From: Prorocentrum cordatum | Lineage: Eukaryota; Sar; Dinophyceae; Prorocentrales; Prorocentraceae | Assembly (NCBI GenBank): GCA_963575745.1 | Contig: CAUYUJ010011248.1 | Coordinates: forward strand, 403,768-467,767 | DNA length: 64,000 bases | Reading direction: 5' to 3' | Part shown: positions 41,332 to 51,099 of the stretch, piece by piece | How the letters are laid out: each line of letters starts with the position of its first letter | Numbering within the stretch: the first letter of the stretch is position 1 | Position numbers and translations under genes: made by a program | Notes under the pieces: generated by a model | The model's input: the letters and a program-made list of their open reading frames with translations, nothing else | What the model was told of the DNA's origin: nothing | Database searches by the model: none

Positions 41332-41345
<14 letters not shown>
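41059..41345. repeat. R2 satellite, cluster 4, right part
   Basis: Starts with the right target duplication (41059-41072), continues as the G-run and purine tract of the interrupted unit, and adds one more core near 41225. Confidence 0.85.
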
Positions 41346-41369
<24 letters not shown>

Positions 41370-41465
41370 AGTTGAGAGAAAACGAGAAGGCGAGAGAAAG
41401 AGAAGGCGAGAGAGAGAGAGAAGGAAGTAGGAGGCAGGAAAGGAAGAGAAGGAAGAGGAAGAGGC
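41330..41465. repeat. GA-rich tract
   Basis: GA and GAAGGC-type repeats. No gene. Confidence 0.85.
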
Positions 41466-41469
41466 CAAA

Positions 41470-41705
41470 GGAGAAGAGACATCCTCAAACAAATCCCTTG
41501 CTTTGCTTGAGACATCCTCTAGCAATGCCTTGTTTCGATTGAGACATCCTCAAACAAATCTCGCGTTTCGCTTGAGACATCCTCGAAAATCCTTCGCTTT
41601 GCTTGAGACATCCTCGAGTATATCCATGTTTCGCTTGAGACATCCTCGGCGAATCTCTCGTTTCGCTTGCGATATCCTCGAGCAATTGCTTGCGTCGCTC
41701 GAGAG
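41470..41705. repeat. R1 array
   Basis: About seven well-conserved R1 units. Confidence 0.85.
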
Positions 41706-42030
41706 TCCCTCTCCTCCCTCCCCCTTCCGTCCTCGATCGATCCTCGGATCGAGAGTCCAAGATTCTCGAGCCAGGGGTCCGAGATCTTGTGATCTCGGAT
41801 CAACGATGGCTCGAGGCTCTCGAAGCTTCGATCCGAAGATCTATCGAGGATCGCGCCTCGAAAAGGAGGGAGACATTGAGACAGAGGCTCGATCCTGGAT
41901 CGATCCTCGGATCGAGAGTCCAGGGTTCTCGGGCCAGGGATCCGAGATCTTGTGATATCGGATCAACGATGGCCCGAGGCTCTCGGAGCCTCGATCCGAA
42001 GATCGATCGAGGATCGAGCCTCGATGGAGT
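41706..42030. repeat. R3 satellite, two units
   Basis: Same design as 24050-24640, with a GATC hairpin core near 41785 and 41945. It is again directly 3' of a member of the paralogue pair. Confidence 0.85.
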
Positions 42031-42171
42031 TACGCTCGATTTTACGCTCGAGAGGGGGCTGACGAAGCCTCTCGGAGAACGCCTCTCGAAAAACTCGAGG
42101 GAGCTGGGCGCTCATCGCCGCTCGCTCCTCGTTCAGGCCTCGATCAGGCCTCGTGCTGAGCCTGGCTCGGC

Positions 42172-43243
42172 TCAAGCCTGCGCCTCGGACGTCTCGAGCT
42201 CCTGCTTGCGCTTCTTCTCGGCATTCATCTCCTCGTAGTCCTTGTTGATCTTGGAGTAGCTCGGAAACTCCCTCTTGATGTAGAGGTCGAAGAACATTTT
42301 CTCGTACTCGAGCTTCAACTTATACTTGGGGTACTCGTCCATCTTGGCGCGCTGGATGCTGTACCCGTACGCATCGAGCTCGTAGCGCTTCTTGGCAAAT
42401 TCGGCGATTTGCCAGCACCAGGCGACGATTGCCTCGGTCACGACGAGGCGCTCGTTCTCAGACTTCTCGGGGCCGCACCGCTGGAACTCCTCGAAGTATG
42501 GCTTGGCCTTCTCGGGCGCTGTGGCGACCGTGTCGAACGCGTCCTCGCCCTGGTCTGGCTCGTCGCTGTCGCTCGGCAAGATGGGCTTGAACTGCTTGTT
42601 CACTGGGAGCATGATCTCGTACAGCGCTTGCAGATCTGGGGGGATCTCGCCGAGCACTCGCCTGACAACCTTGGTCGCGGCCCCCATCGGGCATCATCTC
42701 GGCCCTCTCGCCGAGCCGCGCGTCGTGCGTCTTGGCCTCGTCGAGCAACTCCGCTCGGAAGCTCGGCAGAATCTTGAACAACGCCTCGACGCTCGTGTCT
42801 GCGTCGTCGAACGCGTTGAACGTCTCGCCGCTCTGCTCGATGCGCGTCTTGAAAAGGATCGCGCAGAACAACTCGCCTCGGCGCCGATCCTTGCCTCGGA
42901 AGATGCCCTCGTACTTGATCCCCTCGAGGGTCCCCTTCCTGAGGGCGCTCGCCAACACGGCGCCTCGGATGTTCTTGTGGTACAGGGCGCTCGAGCCTCG
43001 GCACCACATGCCGAGCATCCTCGAAGCGTCCGTGGCCTCGCCGCTCGCTTGGCACTGCCTCACCTCGGCGCACCCGGCTTTCTCGGCGACGTAACCGAGG
43101 GTGTTGTTGTGCGCCTCGGCAAGCTTGTTGTGCTTCTCGAGCTGCTTGGTCATCTCAAGCAGCAGGGTGTTGTTTTGCTGGAGCAGCTCGATGACTTGGC
43201 TGTCCTCGGCGATCTGGGGGCTCGAGGGCTTGGACAGCGCCAT
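42172..43243 (-). CDS. Paralogue B of the local family, one frame break
   Basis: ATG at 43243 (MALSKPSSPQ). Blocks shared with paralogue A in order: a heptad-like helix; EKAGCAEVRQCQASGEATDA; KYEGIFRGKDRRRGEL; LLDEAKTHD; GEIPPDLQALYEIMLPVNK; YELDAYGYSIQRAKMD; and a charged tail. A C5 run near 42684 (G5 on the coding strand) shifts the frame between LLDEAK and GEIPPDL. With one base fewer, the paralogous block continues without a gap, so this may be a sequencing error. About 356 residues if corrected. Function unknown. Confidence 0.55.
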
Positions 43244-43325
43244 GGGAAGCTGAAGCTCGAAAGCTCGGAAGGCTCGAAAAGCTCGAAACGCTCGAGCCAG
43301 AACGGTCGCGGGCGGGAGCAGGAGA
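43244..43325 (-). other. Shared 5' leader of paralogue B
   Basis: GCTCGAAAG repeats and CTCGAGCC, closely parallel to 25771-25880. On the minus strand it contains CCGTTCTGGCTCGAG. Confidence 0.45.
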
Positions 43326-43327
43326 AC

Positions 43328-43890
43328 TGCTCGCTTCGCTGGAGACATCCTCGAAAACGTGCCCGTTCCGCTCGAGACATCCTCGAACAAATCTCTCGTT
43401 TCGCATCAGACATCCTCGACCAATCTCTCGCTTTGCTTGAGACATCCTCGTATGCTTGTTTCGCTTGAGACATCCTCGACGAATCGCTCGTTTCGCTTGA
43501 GACATCCTCGTCGAATCTCTCGGCTCGCTTGAGACATCCTCGAGCAATTGCTGTTTTCGCTTGAGACATCCTTAAGAAACGTATCGTTTCGCTTGAGACA
43601 TCCTTCAGTTTTTGCCTGTTTCGCTTGAGACATCCTCGAGTTTTTGCTTGTTTCGCTTGAGACATCCTCGACAAGCTTCTCGAATCGCTTGAGACATCCT
43701 CGAGTATATGCTTGTTTCGCTTGAGACGTCCTCGACAAGCTTCTCGAATCGCTTGAGACATCCTCACAGAATTGCTGGTTTCGCTTGAGACATCCTTGAA
43801 ACATTGCTCGTTTCGTTTGAGTCTGCCTCCCAAAATTCTTGGTTTCGCTTGAGACATCCTGAAAAAGTGTGATCGCTTCGCTTGATGTTG
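43328..43890. repeat. R1 array
   Basis: About fifteen well-conserved R1 units. Together with 9421-10495 this places R1 arrays near both ends of the giant intron. Confidence 0.9.
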
Positions 43891-43937
43891 CTACCTCAAC
43901 ATAAGAAGGAAGTAACCTCGATGACGAATTTTTCGAG

Positions 43938-46900
43938 GTGATAATGAAGTTCGGCCTCCGCGGCGCCCCGCGCCCCCGACCAAACTCTTCGCGGCCGTGG
44001 ATAATCAACTCAAACTACTTCAGGGGGGGGGGGTACCCTTTATTATCCGGGGCATGGGATTACTCGCTCACTGAGATGCACCGCTTCCACGGAGCCGTCG
44101 TTTTCCCAACTACTTTTCACGCATTGACGGAATCCATGACAGGCGTTGTTGTACCGCCGAGTATTTATTTAGACGGACGTCGCGTCTATGACCAAATTGC
44201 AATGGTCACCACGCCTGCCGACCTTGAACAGGCAATCCCTGGCGAGCGCGTTCGTTCACAGATTCCCCGTTGGGCAAGAGCTGAGGGATACTCCCTCGTG
44301 GACGAGCGGGAACTCTCGCCTCACTATGCACCGCCTAGCCAGGACCGTGTCACGTACGACCGCCCTTCTGGCACGTTTCCCCAGATCGCCAACTGTGCCC
44401 TCTGGCTCGTCCCTAATGGAGGTGGTCGGCAAAGCTTCAATGTGGTGATGACATTTATCCCTAAGATCTTGCGGCGACATGATGTCTTCATCCTCCCGAA
44501 TGGGTTGTTGTCGACAAGAGACCCGATCAAGTTCAATGAGACCGCAGGTATCTTCCGTATGGAAAGCGAGCCCTTAGATGCCACATTCTGTCAATGGACC
44601 CAGATCTACGATCTGCAATGGGCGTTGGCTTTCTCTTACTCTCATCCACGTAGTCTCTTTGCATACTGCAGAGGTGACGAGCGTCTCGTGTGGGGGGAAT
44701 TTCCTCAGCCGCCCCCTCGACATGCAACAAACGGGCTGATTCCTTACTCCCCAGGGATGGAACGACAACTGGAGCCCCTGTGGACAGGCGACCCTCGGCT
44801 TATCTGTCACTGCCTGCGGCAAAACAGAGTCGGCTTCTCTGAGTGCCTCCATTGCCGCCAGCGGTTTGGCCGACATCGGAACACCATCTGCGACCCTAAG
44901 CAGCGGCGCTTTGTGGCAGATCAGAGAAAAGCCCTCGCGGCTCGTGGCCTACGGCCCGCGCCTCACAATCCCCTTGAGCCTAATGACTCTTCGAGGCGTG
45001 AAGTTCAGCGACAGCATTATTCCCTCGGGAGCGTGGCTCTTAACTTGAACCGCATTAATAATCACCAGAGGCGGTGGAACGAAGACCCTGAGTACCGGAT
45101 GAAGAGCTCCCTTGAGGGCAAGACTTATGACGACAACCGGCCAGGGCGTGTTCCACCGTGGGAGGCGCGGAGTCCTCCGGACCAGCCGCCCGCCAGTAAC
45201 CACATGTTCTGGATCTATGCTGATCCCGCTCTACGCCGTTATTTTGCCTTCCTTAAGTGGTACGACTCCATACTGAGGGTCGAAGAGCGTCTGAACACAC
45301 CCACGCAGACTTACCTTCAATACCTCTGGCAGATCTTTGACCAAACTGCCCGTCCGTACTCTGTAGGCCCGTTGGAATGTTTCCTTAACTGGCCTGAGGA
45401 TAGTGCGGATGACAGGCCTGGCCGCGGCTGGGAGTCTTGGTGCCGTGACCGCGTCCGGCGTCGGGTAAGTCTGCCACCATTCATTAATGATATTCGGGCT
45501 CCGTCTGATGCCGCACGCGGCCAGAGAGTTCAGCCTCCCCTCGCCGACGGCGACGCCCTTGAGGCGATCCAGCTCGTTGCCCCAATTCTCCCTGAGATGC
45601 GCCGTACCAACGCTGAGCGCATTCAGACGGTGAAGCAAAATTGGGCCAACAACCTTACTGGCGCCCGCGCCCATGAGGCACGTGAGCGGGAGCCTGGACT
45701 ACGTCCTTGTTCCATCGCGGTCCCTGGGCCAACTACAGGGCAGAGTAGTACGATTGCCATTGACCTCACCTTCGGCGCTATGCGTTCCGCTGCTGGCGCC
45801 CCATCTGAGGTCCAACCTGATGCACCTCGCTGGTGGGAGCGCCCCGCTGACGAGGTTACCCGAACCGCCGTTGCCGCAGCCCTATGTGCGCAGCATCAGG
45901 CATACCAGAGTCATGAGAGGGCCGCGGGCAGAACTTTCGTTGAGACCACTGAGGATGACGCGGTCAAGGTTGTCGCTCTTTACCTTTCTGACTACTTCCA
46001 TACCAAAGTTGCCATGAATTTCAGGACCCCTGATATGTGGTCCAAACTTGCTTGGCGTGAATGGGCTGCAAGGGACCTGGACATGACCAACACAGCCTAT
46101 CGCTATGCGTCGATGATCTCCACTGTGGTCAAGCGCTACGTCGCTGATGGCCGCTTTGTTGATCACATTAATAATCATTGGAAGAGCGTCGAAGAAATTA
46201 CCACTGACGAAGCTGCACTTCGGCGCACCGACGCATTCATGCTCGACAATGATATCGCCACCGCTTTTCGCTCCTCAGATGCCGTGACGGACTATCTAAG
46301 GAGGCTGCCGCGTCAATTTGATCGCCTGTGGCACGTTCAGGCCCCTGACACGCACCGCTGTCTGTCGGACCTCTATGATGCCGTGCCGGGTGCCGATTGG
46401 TCCCGGGCTTTGACACCCGACATGGTGCGTGAATACAGGGCTGCGGAGGCTAAATACGGTACTCGTCGAGCTATGATGGCGCGGTCCCTAATCGCTTCAC
46501 GCCAGGAGGAGCCTACGGCTCCCTCCGAGGTTGGCACGGCGGGCGCTGACACAAGCATTGAGAGGCGGTTTTGCAATCCACAGCCGATGGCATTCCGTCC
46601 TAATCAGGTGGCAGCGGGTTCCACCCCTGCTCAGCGCCCCGCTTCTCGGCCCGCCGCTACGCGGACTGCCCCCGATACTCGGGCACGGCCTCCAGCCCCC
46701 GGTCCGTCCGCTCCTACGGGGTCTGTGACGGGGCGGGAGGCCCGTGAGCGCGAGCAGTCGCGCCCGCCACTGCAACGTTCAGGTCCAATTGGAGCCCCTC
46801 GTGGCGCGGCCCCCTTGAGGGTCCCGCGTGATTCGTCTGTGGGCTCTGGGTCCGAAATGATCGCAGAACAGTGGATTCCACCGTCCGCTCCTAACCCTTA

Positions 46901-47513
46901 CGATGCGCTCTTTAACGCTCCGCCCAACCCTGATCATCGTGAGTGGGCAACCGCTGAAGAGGAGCGCGAGGGTCGTGACGGACACATTTATAACCCTCAC
47001 CGGATCTATGATCTTGGCCATGAAACCGCCTTCTGTTACTTCTACGCAAATCTCGGGCACGGACGCGGTTGGCATAATATTGATTACCATGATGTTGAGG
47101 TCCTTAATGATGCCGGCGGAGACTTGCGGAACCAACACCTCTGGCAATTGAGGAAACACTACCCTCAGTCTCGCGGCTGCCGTGGTTACCGCGAGACGAC
47201 CTGGGCTCACTCTGATGACCGAACGAGGTCCAGAGGACAGAAAGGGGAAAAAAGGAGGAGGAACCTCCTCCGGCGCAGCTGCGTCCGGCTCCCTGAGCCC
47301 TGCAACGAGCGGCGGGGGTGCGGCTACGCACGCACCTCCCGCTACGCCTTTACCTCCGCAGCCGCCTGCGGTCAAGGCCGCGCCTCCCGGTGTGCCTATG
47401 CCTCCGCCTCCACCCCCTGCCACGCAGACGGGTGGGGCTCCGAGGCCGCCCCCTGCTGCGCAGATGGGTGGGGCCCCGTGACCGCCCCCCGCTACGAGGA
47501 CGGGCGCGGCTGA
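43938..47513 (+). CDS. Large gene, continuation: Tpt1-like C-lobe and unknown domains
   Basis: The frame is open from 43938, but I take 44024 as the first coding base (after ACTTCAG). The first 180 residues contain MHRFHGAVVFPTTFHAL (compare the HGT motif of Tpt1) and FNVVMTFIPKILRRHDVFIL followed by PNGLLSTRDPI (compare the VxIxxxxAxxxGxxFxxSxNGVxLTxxIP end of Tpt1). A zinc-like CHCLRQNRVGFSECLHC follows at about 44805-44860. The remaining 800 residues are globular but unrecognised, with a Pro/Ala/Arg linker (RPAATRT) near 46650. The last 85 residues of the frame, after an A6 run near 47250, are unlikely; another phase reads better there. Most conserved catalytic Arg/His positions of Tpt1 are not certain. 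Confidence 0.55.
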   Translation: MIMKFGLRGAPRPRPNSSRPWIINSNYFRGGGYPLLSGAWDYSLTEMHRFHGAVVFPTTFHALTESMTGVVVPPSIYLDGRRVYDQIAMVTTPADLEQAIPGERVRSQIPRWARAEGYSLVDERELSPHYAPPSQDRVTYDRPSGTFPQIANCALWLVPNGGGRQSFNVVMTFIPKILRRHDVFILPNGLLSTRDPIKFNETAGIFRMESEPLDATFCQWTQIYDLQWALAFSYSHPRSLFAYCRGDERLVWGEFPQPPPRHATNGLIPYSPGMERQLEPLWTGDPRLICHCLRQNRVGFSECLHCRQRFGRHRNTICDPKQRRFVADQRKALAARGLRPAPHNPLEPNDSSRREVQRQHYSLGSVALNLNRINNHQRRWNEDPEYRMKSSLEGKTYDDNRPGRVPPWEARSPPDQPPASNHMFWIYADPALRRYFAFLKWYDSILRVEERLNTPTQTYLQYLWQIFDQTARPYSVGPLECFLNWPEDSADDRPGRGWESWCRDRVRRRVSLPPFINDIRAPSDAARGQRVQPPLADGDALEAIQLVAPILPEMRRTNAERIQTVKQNWANNLTGARAHEAREREPGLRPCSIAVPGPTTGQSSTIAIDLTFGAMRSAAGAPSEVQPDAPRWWERPADEVTRTAVAAALCAQHQAYQSHERAAGRTFVETTEDDAVKVVALYLSDYFHTKVAMNFRTPDMWSKLAWREWAARDLDMTNTAYRYASMISTVVKRYVADGRFVDHINNHWKSVEEITTDEAALRRTDAFMLDNDIATAFRSSDAVTDYLRRLPRQFDRLWHVQAPDTHRCLSDLYDAVPGADWSRALTPDMVREYRAAEAKYGTRRAMMARSLIASRQEEPTAPSEVGTAGADTSIERRFCNPQPMAFRPNQVAAGSTPAQRPASRPAATRTAPDTRARPPAPGPSAPTGSVTGREAREREQSRPPLQRSGPIGAPRGAAPLRVPRDSSVGSGSEMIAEQWIPPSAPNPYDALFNAPPNPDHREWATAEEEREGRDGHIYNPHRIYDLGHETAFCYFYANLGHGRGWHNIDYHDVEVLNDAGGDLRNQHLWQLRKHYPQSRGCRGYRETTWAHSDDRTRSRGQKGEKRRRNLLRRSCVRLPEPCNERRGCGYARTSRYAFTSAAACGQGRASRCAYASASTPCHADGWGSEAAPCCADGWGPVTAPRYEDGRG

Positions 47514-48235
47514 CAGGAGGAGTCGAAGCCAACGTCAGCAACCGCAGGAACACCAGTGGGTTGTACGCCCACCGCAAGCACAGCAGTTGGTTGTTCGCCC
47601 CTGTGCGGCACAGGATGTTCGGATCACTCAGGGACTTTTGCCAGCCCGTGAACCGGCCCCTGAACCGCAGCCAGCACCGCCTCGACCAGCCTCAAGTCGT
47701 CATGGGCTCTGCTCCTGACCTGCACGCTGCCGCTGACGATCGCCCTCAGCGCGGAGGTGGACCAGCAGCCGCGCCGGCTCCTGCACGAGAGGGCCCCGTT
47801 CCAGTGAGAGACGCTAGTGATGTGTCTTATCAAGGACCTCCTCCTGACGTTGTGCCCTTCGGCCCGCCAGATTCCCCTGAGTATGCCCCCCTCTGAGAGG
47901 GCAGTCGACTCTGCGCGTGGCCTCTGATCGTTCCCAACTCCGACAAGCTTTTGATGAAGGAGAATGCGATCACGTTTGCCCTCGCGCTTCGTGACCTTCG
48001 TTTGAGATCACTAAGCCCTGAAACTATTACGTCGTGTACTGAAGGCTTTCCTGTGGAACACCTTCCTCTTGCTGCCAAAGACCTTGAAGCTCTCTGAGCT
48101 GGCCCAGCGCCTCTGGCGACTATGGGCAGGGTTCGTCGGGTTCCTCCAGGGCCCTGAAGGTGAGCAAGCCTCGTGGCTCCGTAAAAGCTTTTTGCGGTTG
48201 GCGCCCGAGGTTGTACATAGTGCACGGGCTCACTG
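47240..48235 (+). CDS. Large gene, Pro-rich C-terminal region with several frame changes
   Basis: After the A6 run the phase starting at 47182 reads naturally as Gly/Ala/Pro-rich sequence to a TGA at 47479-47481. Beyond it the same phase gives PPPATRTGAADRRSRSQ and a Gln/Pro/Arg region. A change of phase near 47690 leads to DLHAAADDRPQRGG and SDVSYQGPPPDVVPFGPP, a TGA at 47894-47896, then PLIVPNSDKLLMKENAITF and LAAKDLEAL to 48097. A last change gives LAQRLWRLWAGFVGFLQ, ending at 48233-48235. The protein character persists throughout, so this is one decaying or error-bearing end of the large gene. Confidence 0.4.
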
Positions 48236-48440
48236 AAAGGATCCATGGAAGGCCTTGCGGACCCCACTGCGGGGGGAGTAAGTAGTACTCGTGCCCGGCA
48301 GGCGTTTTCTGTGTTTCACTTAGCTACCCTGAAGGGCAGTTGGCAGCGGATGGACGGAGGGTATGATCGCAGCCGCTTCTGATCAGTCAGGAAATAGGCG
48401 CGCGCGTCGCGCCGGCGTCGTCCTCGTCGTCGTCGTCGGT
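48236..48440. other. No gene recognised
   Basis: Boundary between the large gene and the decayed retroelement; contains a GTCGTC repeat at 48416-48442. Confidence 0.35.
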
Positions 48441-48639
48441 CGGCCTCGCCTCCCGCCTCCCTCACTCTCTGCTCGGACTAGGCTTAACGGCCCATGTCGT
48501 CTTCCAGGGCAAGCTCACCCACAAGAGCTATACAAGGTGAACGACACCCGGGGGTACAAGAAGTACAGGGCATCTCTGATGATCCTTTAAGCCTCCCGGG
48601 AGCCGTGAGACCCACCGATTCCTTAAGATACCAGGGAAA

Positions 48640-49080
48640 AGACTGCCTCCAAAGACGGGCGACACTACGCCGCAGCTAACAGGTCTGAAATCAGGATCTA
48701 CGGTCAGAGAACCATCACATGGAGAAATGAAAGCAAGTTTTCTGTGAGTTTACCGTTTCGAATCGCCGATGTGAAACGTATATTTGGGGTCCGTAAGGGA
48801 GATGGCTGAGGCAGGTTACGGGGTAGCACTCGGTGAACATTCTAACGGCGGGTATTGCGATTATTTGGAACACCAGGCTCCTGGCAGGAGGATTGTTATC
48901 TACGAGCGTAACGGCGCATTCCAGTTCGACATCGTGGTGCCCGAGGGCAAGGGGCCAGAGGTAGAGGAGGTAACCGACAACCGGGGGTGGAATTTGGCAG
49001 GGGGACCTGGCCGACCTCTTATATTAGAGCGGCGCAATCCCGTGAGCCCCTTGTGCCCGCTGAGTCATGCCGAATGTGGA
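48640..49080 (+). pseudogene. Protease C-terminal region
   Basis: HYAAANRSEIRIYGQRTITW, then LPFRIADVKRIFGV, AEAGYGVALGEHSNGGYCDY and an IVIYERNGAFQFDIVVPE strand. This is the strand pattern after the active site in dinoflagellate copia proteases, as I recall it. The active-site Asp itself is not recognisable upstream. Confidence 0.5.
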
Positions 49081-49179
49081 TGATAACGGAGACTAGGAGG
49101 ATGGGGGCAGCGAGCTACGTAACGTGGGGGGCGTATCCGTAGGTGAGCAGGCTGTGGTACCCAACGTCTGTAGGTGCTT

Positions 49180-49965
49180 TGTGAGACCAAGCAAGGATGA
49201 TGTAGAGAGGCACGCACGGACTTACCTACCATATCGCAACTGGTGCCCCCGTTATGTCAGAGGTTAATCCAGAGGGGCGCGCAGGAATATGATGAGGATG
49301 AGGTGGAAGTATCTTGGCCAGCCCATTGGACATTTGACTACGTGGCCAAGAGGCACAAAGGATATGATGGTACCACCAGGGACATCTGGTATTGGTCATG
49401 CCTCGTCGTGATGCCAAGCTAACATGTTTGTAGAGTGCTGTTCAGGACGGGTGTAGGCCAGTACTCAAGACATGTAGTGGTTGATATGCTCATGTATACC
49501 AGCCTCAAACGAGTCATCCTTGCACGTGATGGAGAGTCCTCGACAACAGCGCCGCATGAGGAAGCCAACGGTTCTTGCACTGCTAAGGCGTATAACTCAG
49601 CCCAGTAGGAGATGCACAAACAAGCGGGATGGTTGAAAGAGCTATCGTACCCTTCAATTTCAAATACGCACGCGTTTGCGCACTCTACATGCTAACCACG
49701 AGACGGATTTCGGGCAGAACCGCGCTATCAGCCCCTGGCTGGTGGCATGCGCCTCATCATTCGTTAACGAGTTCAGTATTGGTACCGGTGGCAAGACGCC
49801 GCATGAGGGGTGCCCATGATAGGAAGTTCACGAAAGCGTTCGCGGAGTTCTGCGAGTGCGTACTGTATCACAAGACGAGGCCACATACAGGAGTTAGTGA
49901 TATGATGCTAAGTGGGAGAGCGGCGTCTACGTATGAGTCCATGGAGCTCGTCAAGAGTAGTTAAT
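49180..49965 (+). pseudogene. Integrase fragments
   Basis: HARTYLPYRNWCPRYVRG (zinc-region end), YSRHVVVDMLMYTSLKRVIL with ARDGESST (second Asp region), VERAIV, and RKFTKAFAEFCECVLYHK (the C-terminal barrel region). Spread over several phases. Confidence 0.6.
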
Positions 49966-49999
49966 CGGCACATCGCTACGAATCGTCAAATTTCACGAG

Positions 50000-50450
50000 T
50001 AGGGACCCAAGGGCAGCCCTGATGATAAGTGGGGCATCGATGATATTGCGAACATGCAGGGGACACCGTGACAACCCGATCCGCACACGTTGTGCATCGA
50101 AATGCCGAGCCGTGTGGTGTTACCGATGGCGCCGCGTATTTGAGATAATGTTGAAACCAGGCTTGTATTGACGGGGGGAATTGCCGTCAAGAGATCGCGA
50201 TGCATGGCTAAGGGGCCTGCTCCTGGCTGTTATAAGTATAAGGCGATCGGGTGGGGGGGTTCGCAAGCCCCGCAGCCGCGAATGCCATGGGCGAGTTATC
50301 GAGCGGCCGAGGAGACAGGAGGGCCCGCGCATCCAGGAGAGGCTTATCTGCAGCACGGATGAAGGACACAGCTAACCAGAAGCAGGGCAAACAAATCATT
50401 GGAGGAAAGCAAGGGAGGTACATGAGGGAGAATGCTAGTTGAGGAGGTCA
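50000..50450 (+). pseudogene. Linker between integrase and methyltransferase-like domain
   Basis: Pieces such as DDKWGIDDIANMQGTP, PGCYKYKAI and ECHGRVIERPR resemble the conserved linker of dinoflagellate copia polyproteins. Catalytic residues are not expected here. Confidence 0.4.
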
Positions 50451-51095
50451 CGAGAGGAATCGTGTCGAGGATGATAATAATGGACATGCTTGAAATTTTG
50501 AAGGATGGCCACCTTCAAGATGAGTGGGTGGAGGGATCGCAGCCTCGTGCGACATCGCCGTCAACCTAGAACTCATCTGTACATCCAATGGGATATCCGA
50601 GGACGGGGCTGCCACCGACTTAGCAGTGCGAGGAATGCTTGCGTCATCTGCCATGAGACGGGCCGGATGTCATCGCAGAGTGTAGGGATAACTGGCGCGC
50701 GACAGGAGAGGGGGAGCTACCGACAAAGTGGACAGGATGGATAGAATTCCGAAGGAAAAATGAGGAGGCAAACAGTCGGCCATCAGCGAACGCTGCACCA
50801 CCGCCGACAACAGCTGCTAAAGTGAAGGCCGAGAAAGAACAATAAGACGAGGGGGGTTTGGAAGTGATGAGGTTAAAGGCATATGCGACTCCGCCATCGT
50901 CGCGATCGGGCTTGGTAGCGAGCAAGTGAAAGGCAGAGGAACCAGGGGACGAGTAGAGGAATTCATGAGTACCAGGGTAGCTAGCGGAGTTGAAGCACAG
51001 AGCTCCTAGGCAAACGAGAGAAAGGCTGAGGGCCCAGGCGACGAAGAGAGGACCTGGGAATCCATCTATCAGCCGCCCTGCTCAGCTAACATGAG
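50451..51095. other. No domain recognised
   Basis: Presumably decayed linker of the same element; no readable protein segments longer than about 15 residues. Confidence 0.35.
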
Positions 51096-51099
51096 AAAT

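Larger units (their letters stand above)
9288..44023 (+). other. Candidate 34,736-base intron
   Basis: The left edge is CTTCG followed by GTAACC; the right edge is ACTTCAG followed by G residues. Removing 9288-44023 joins the frame ending in the Tpt1-like N-lobe to the frame open from 43938 onward with no base left over (a codon split after two bases is completed by the first base beyond the AG). All recognisable host-gene sequence on the plus strand lies outside these limits. The inside is repeats, mobile elements and minus-strand genes. No target duplication was found at the edges, which argues against a simple insertion. It could instead be two separate genes that happen to be in frame. 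Confidence 0.5.
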
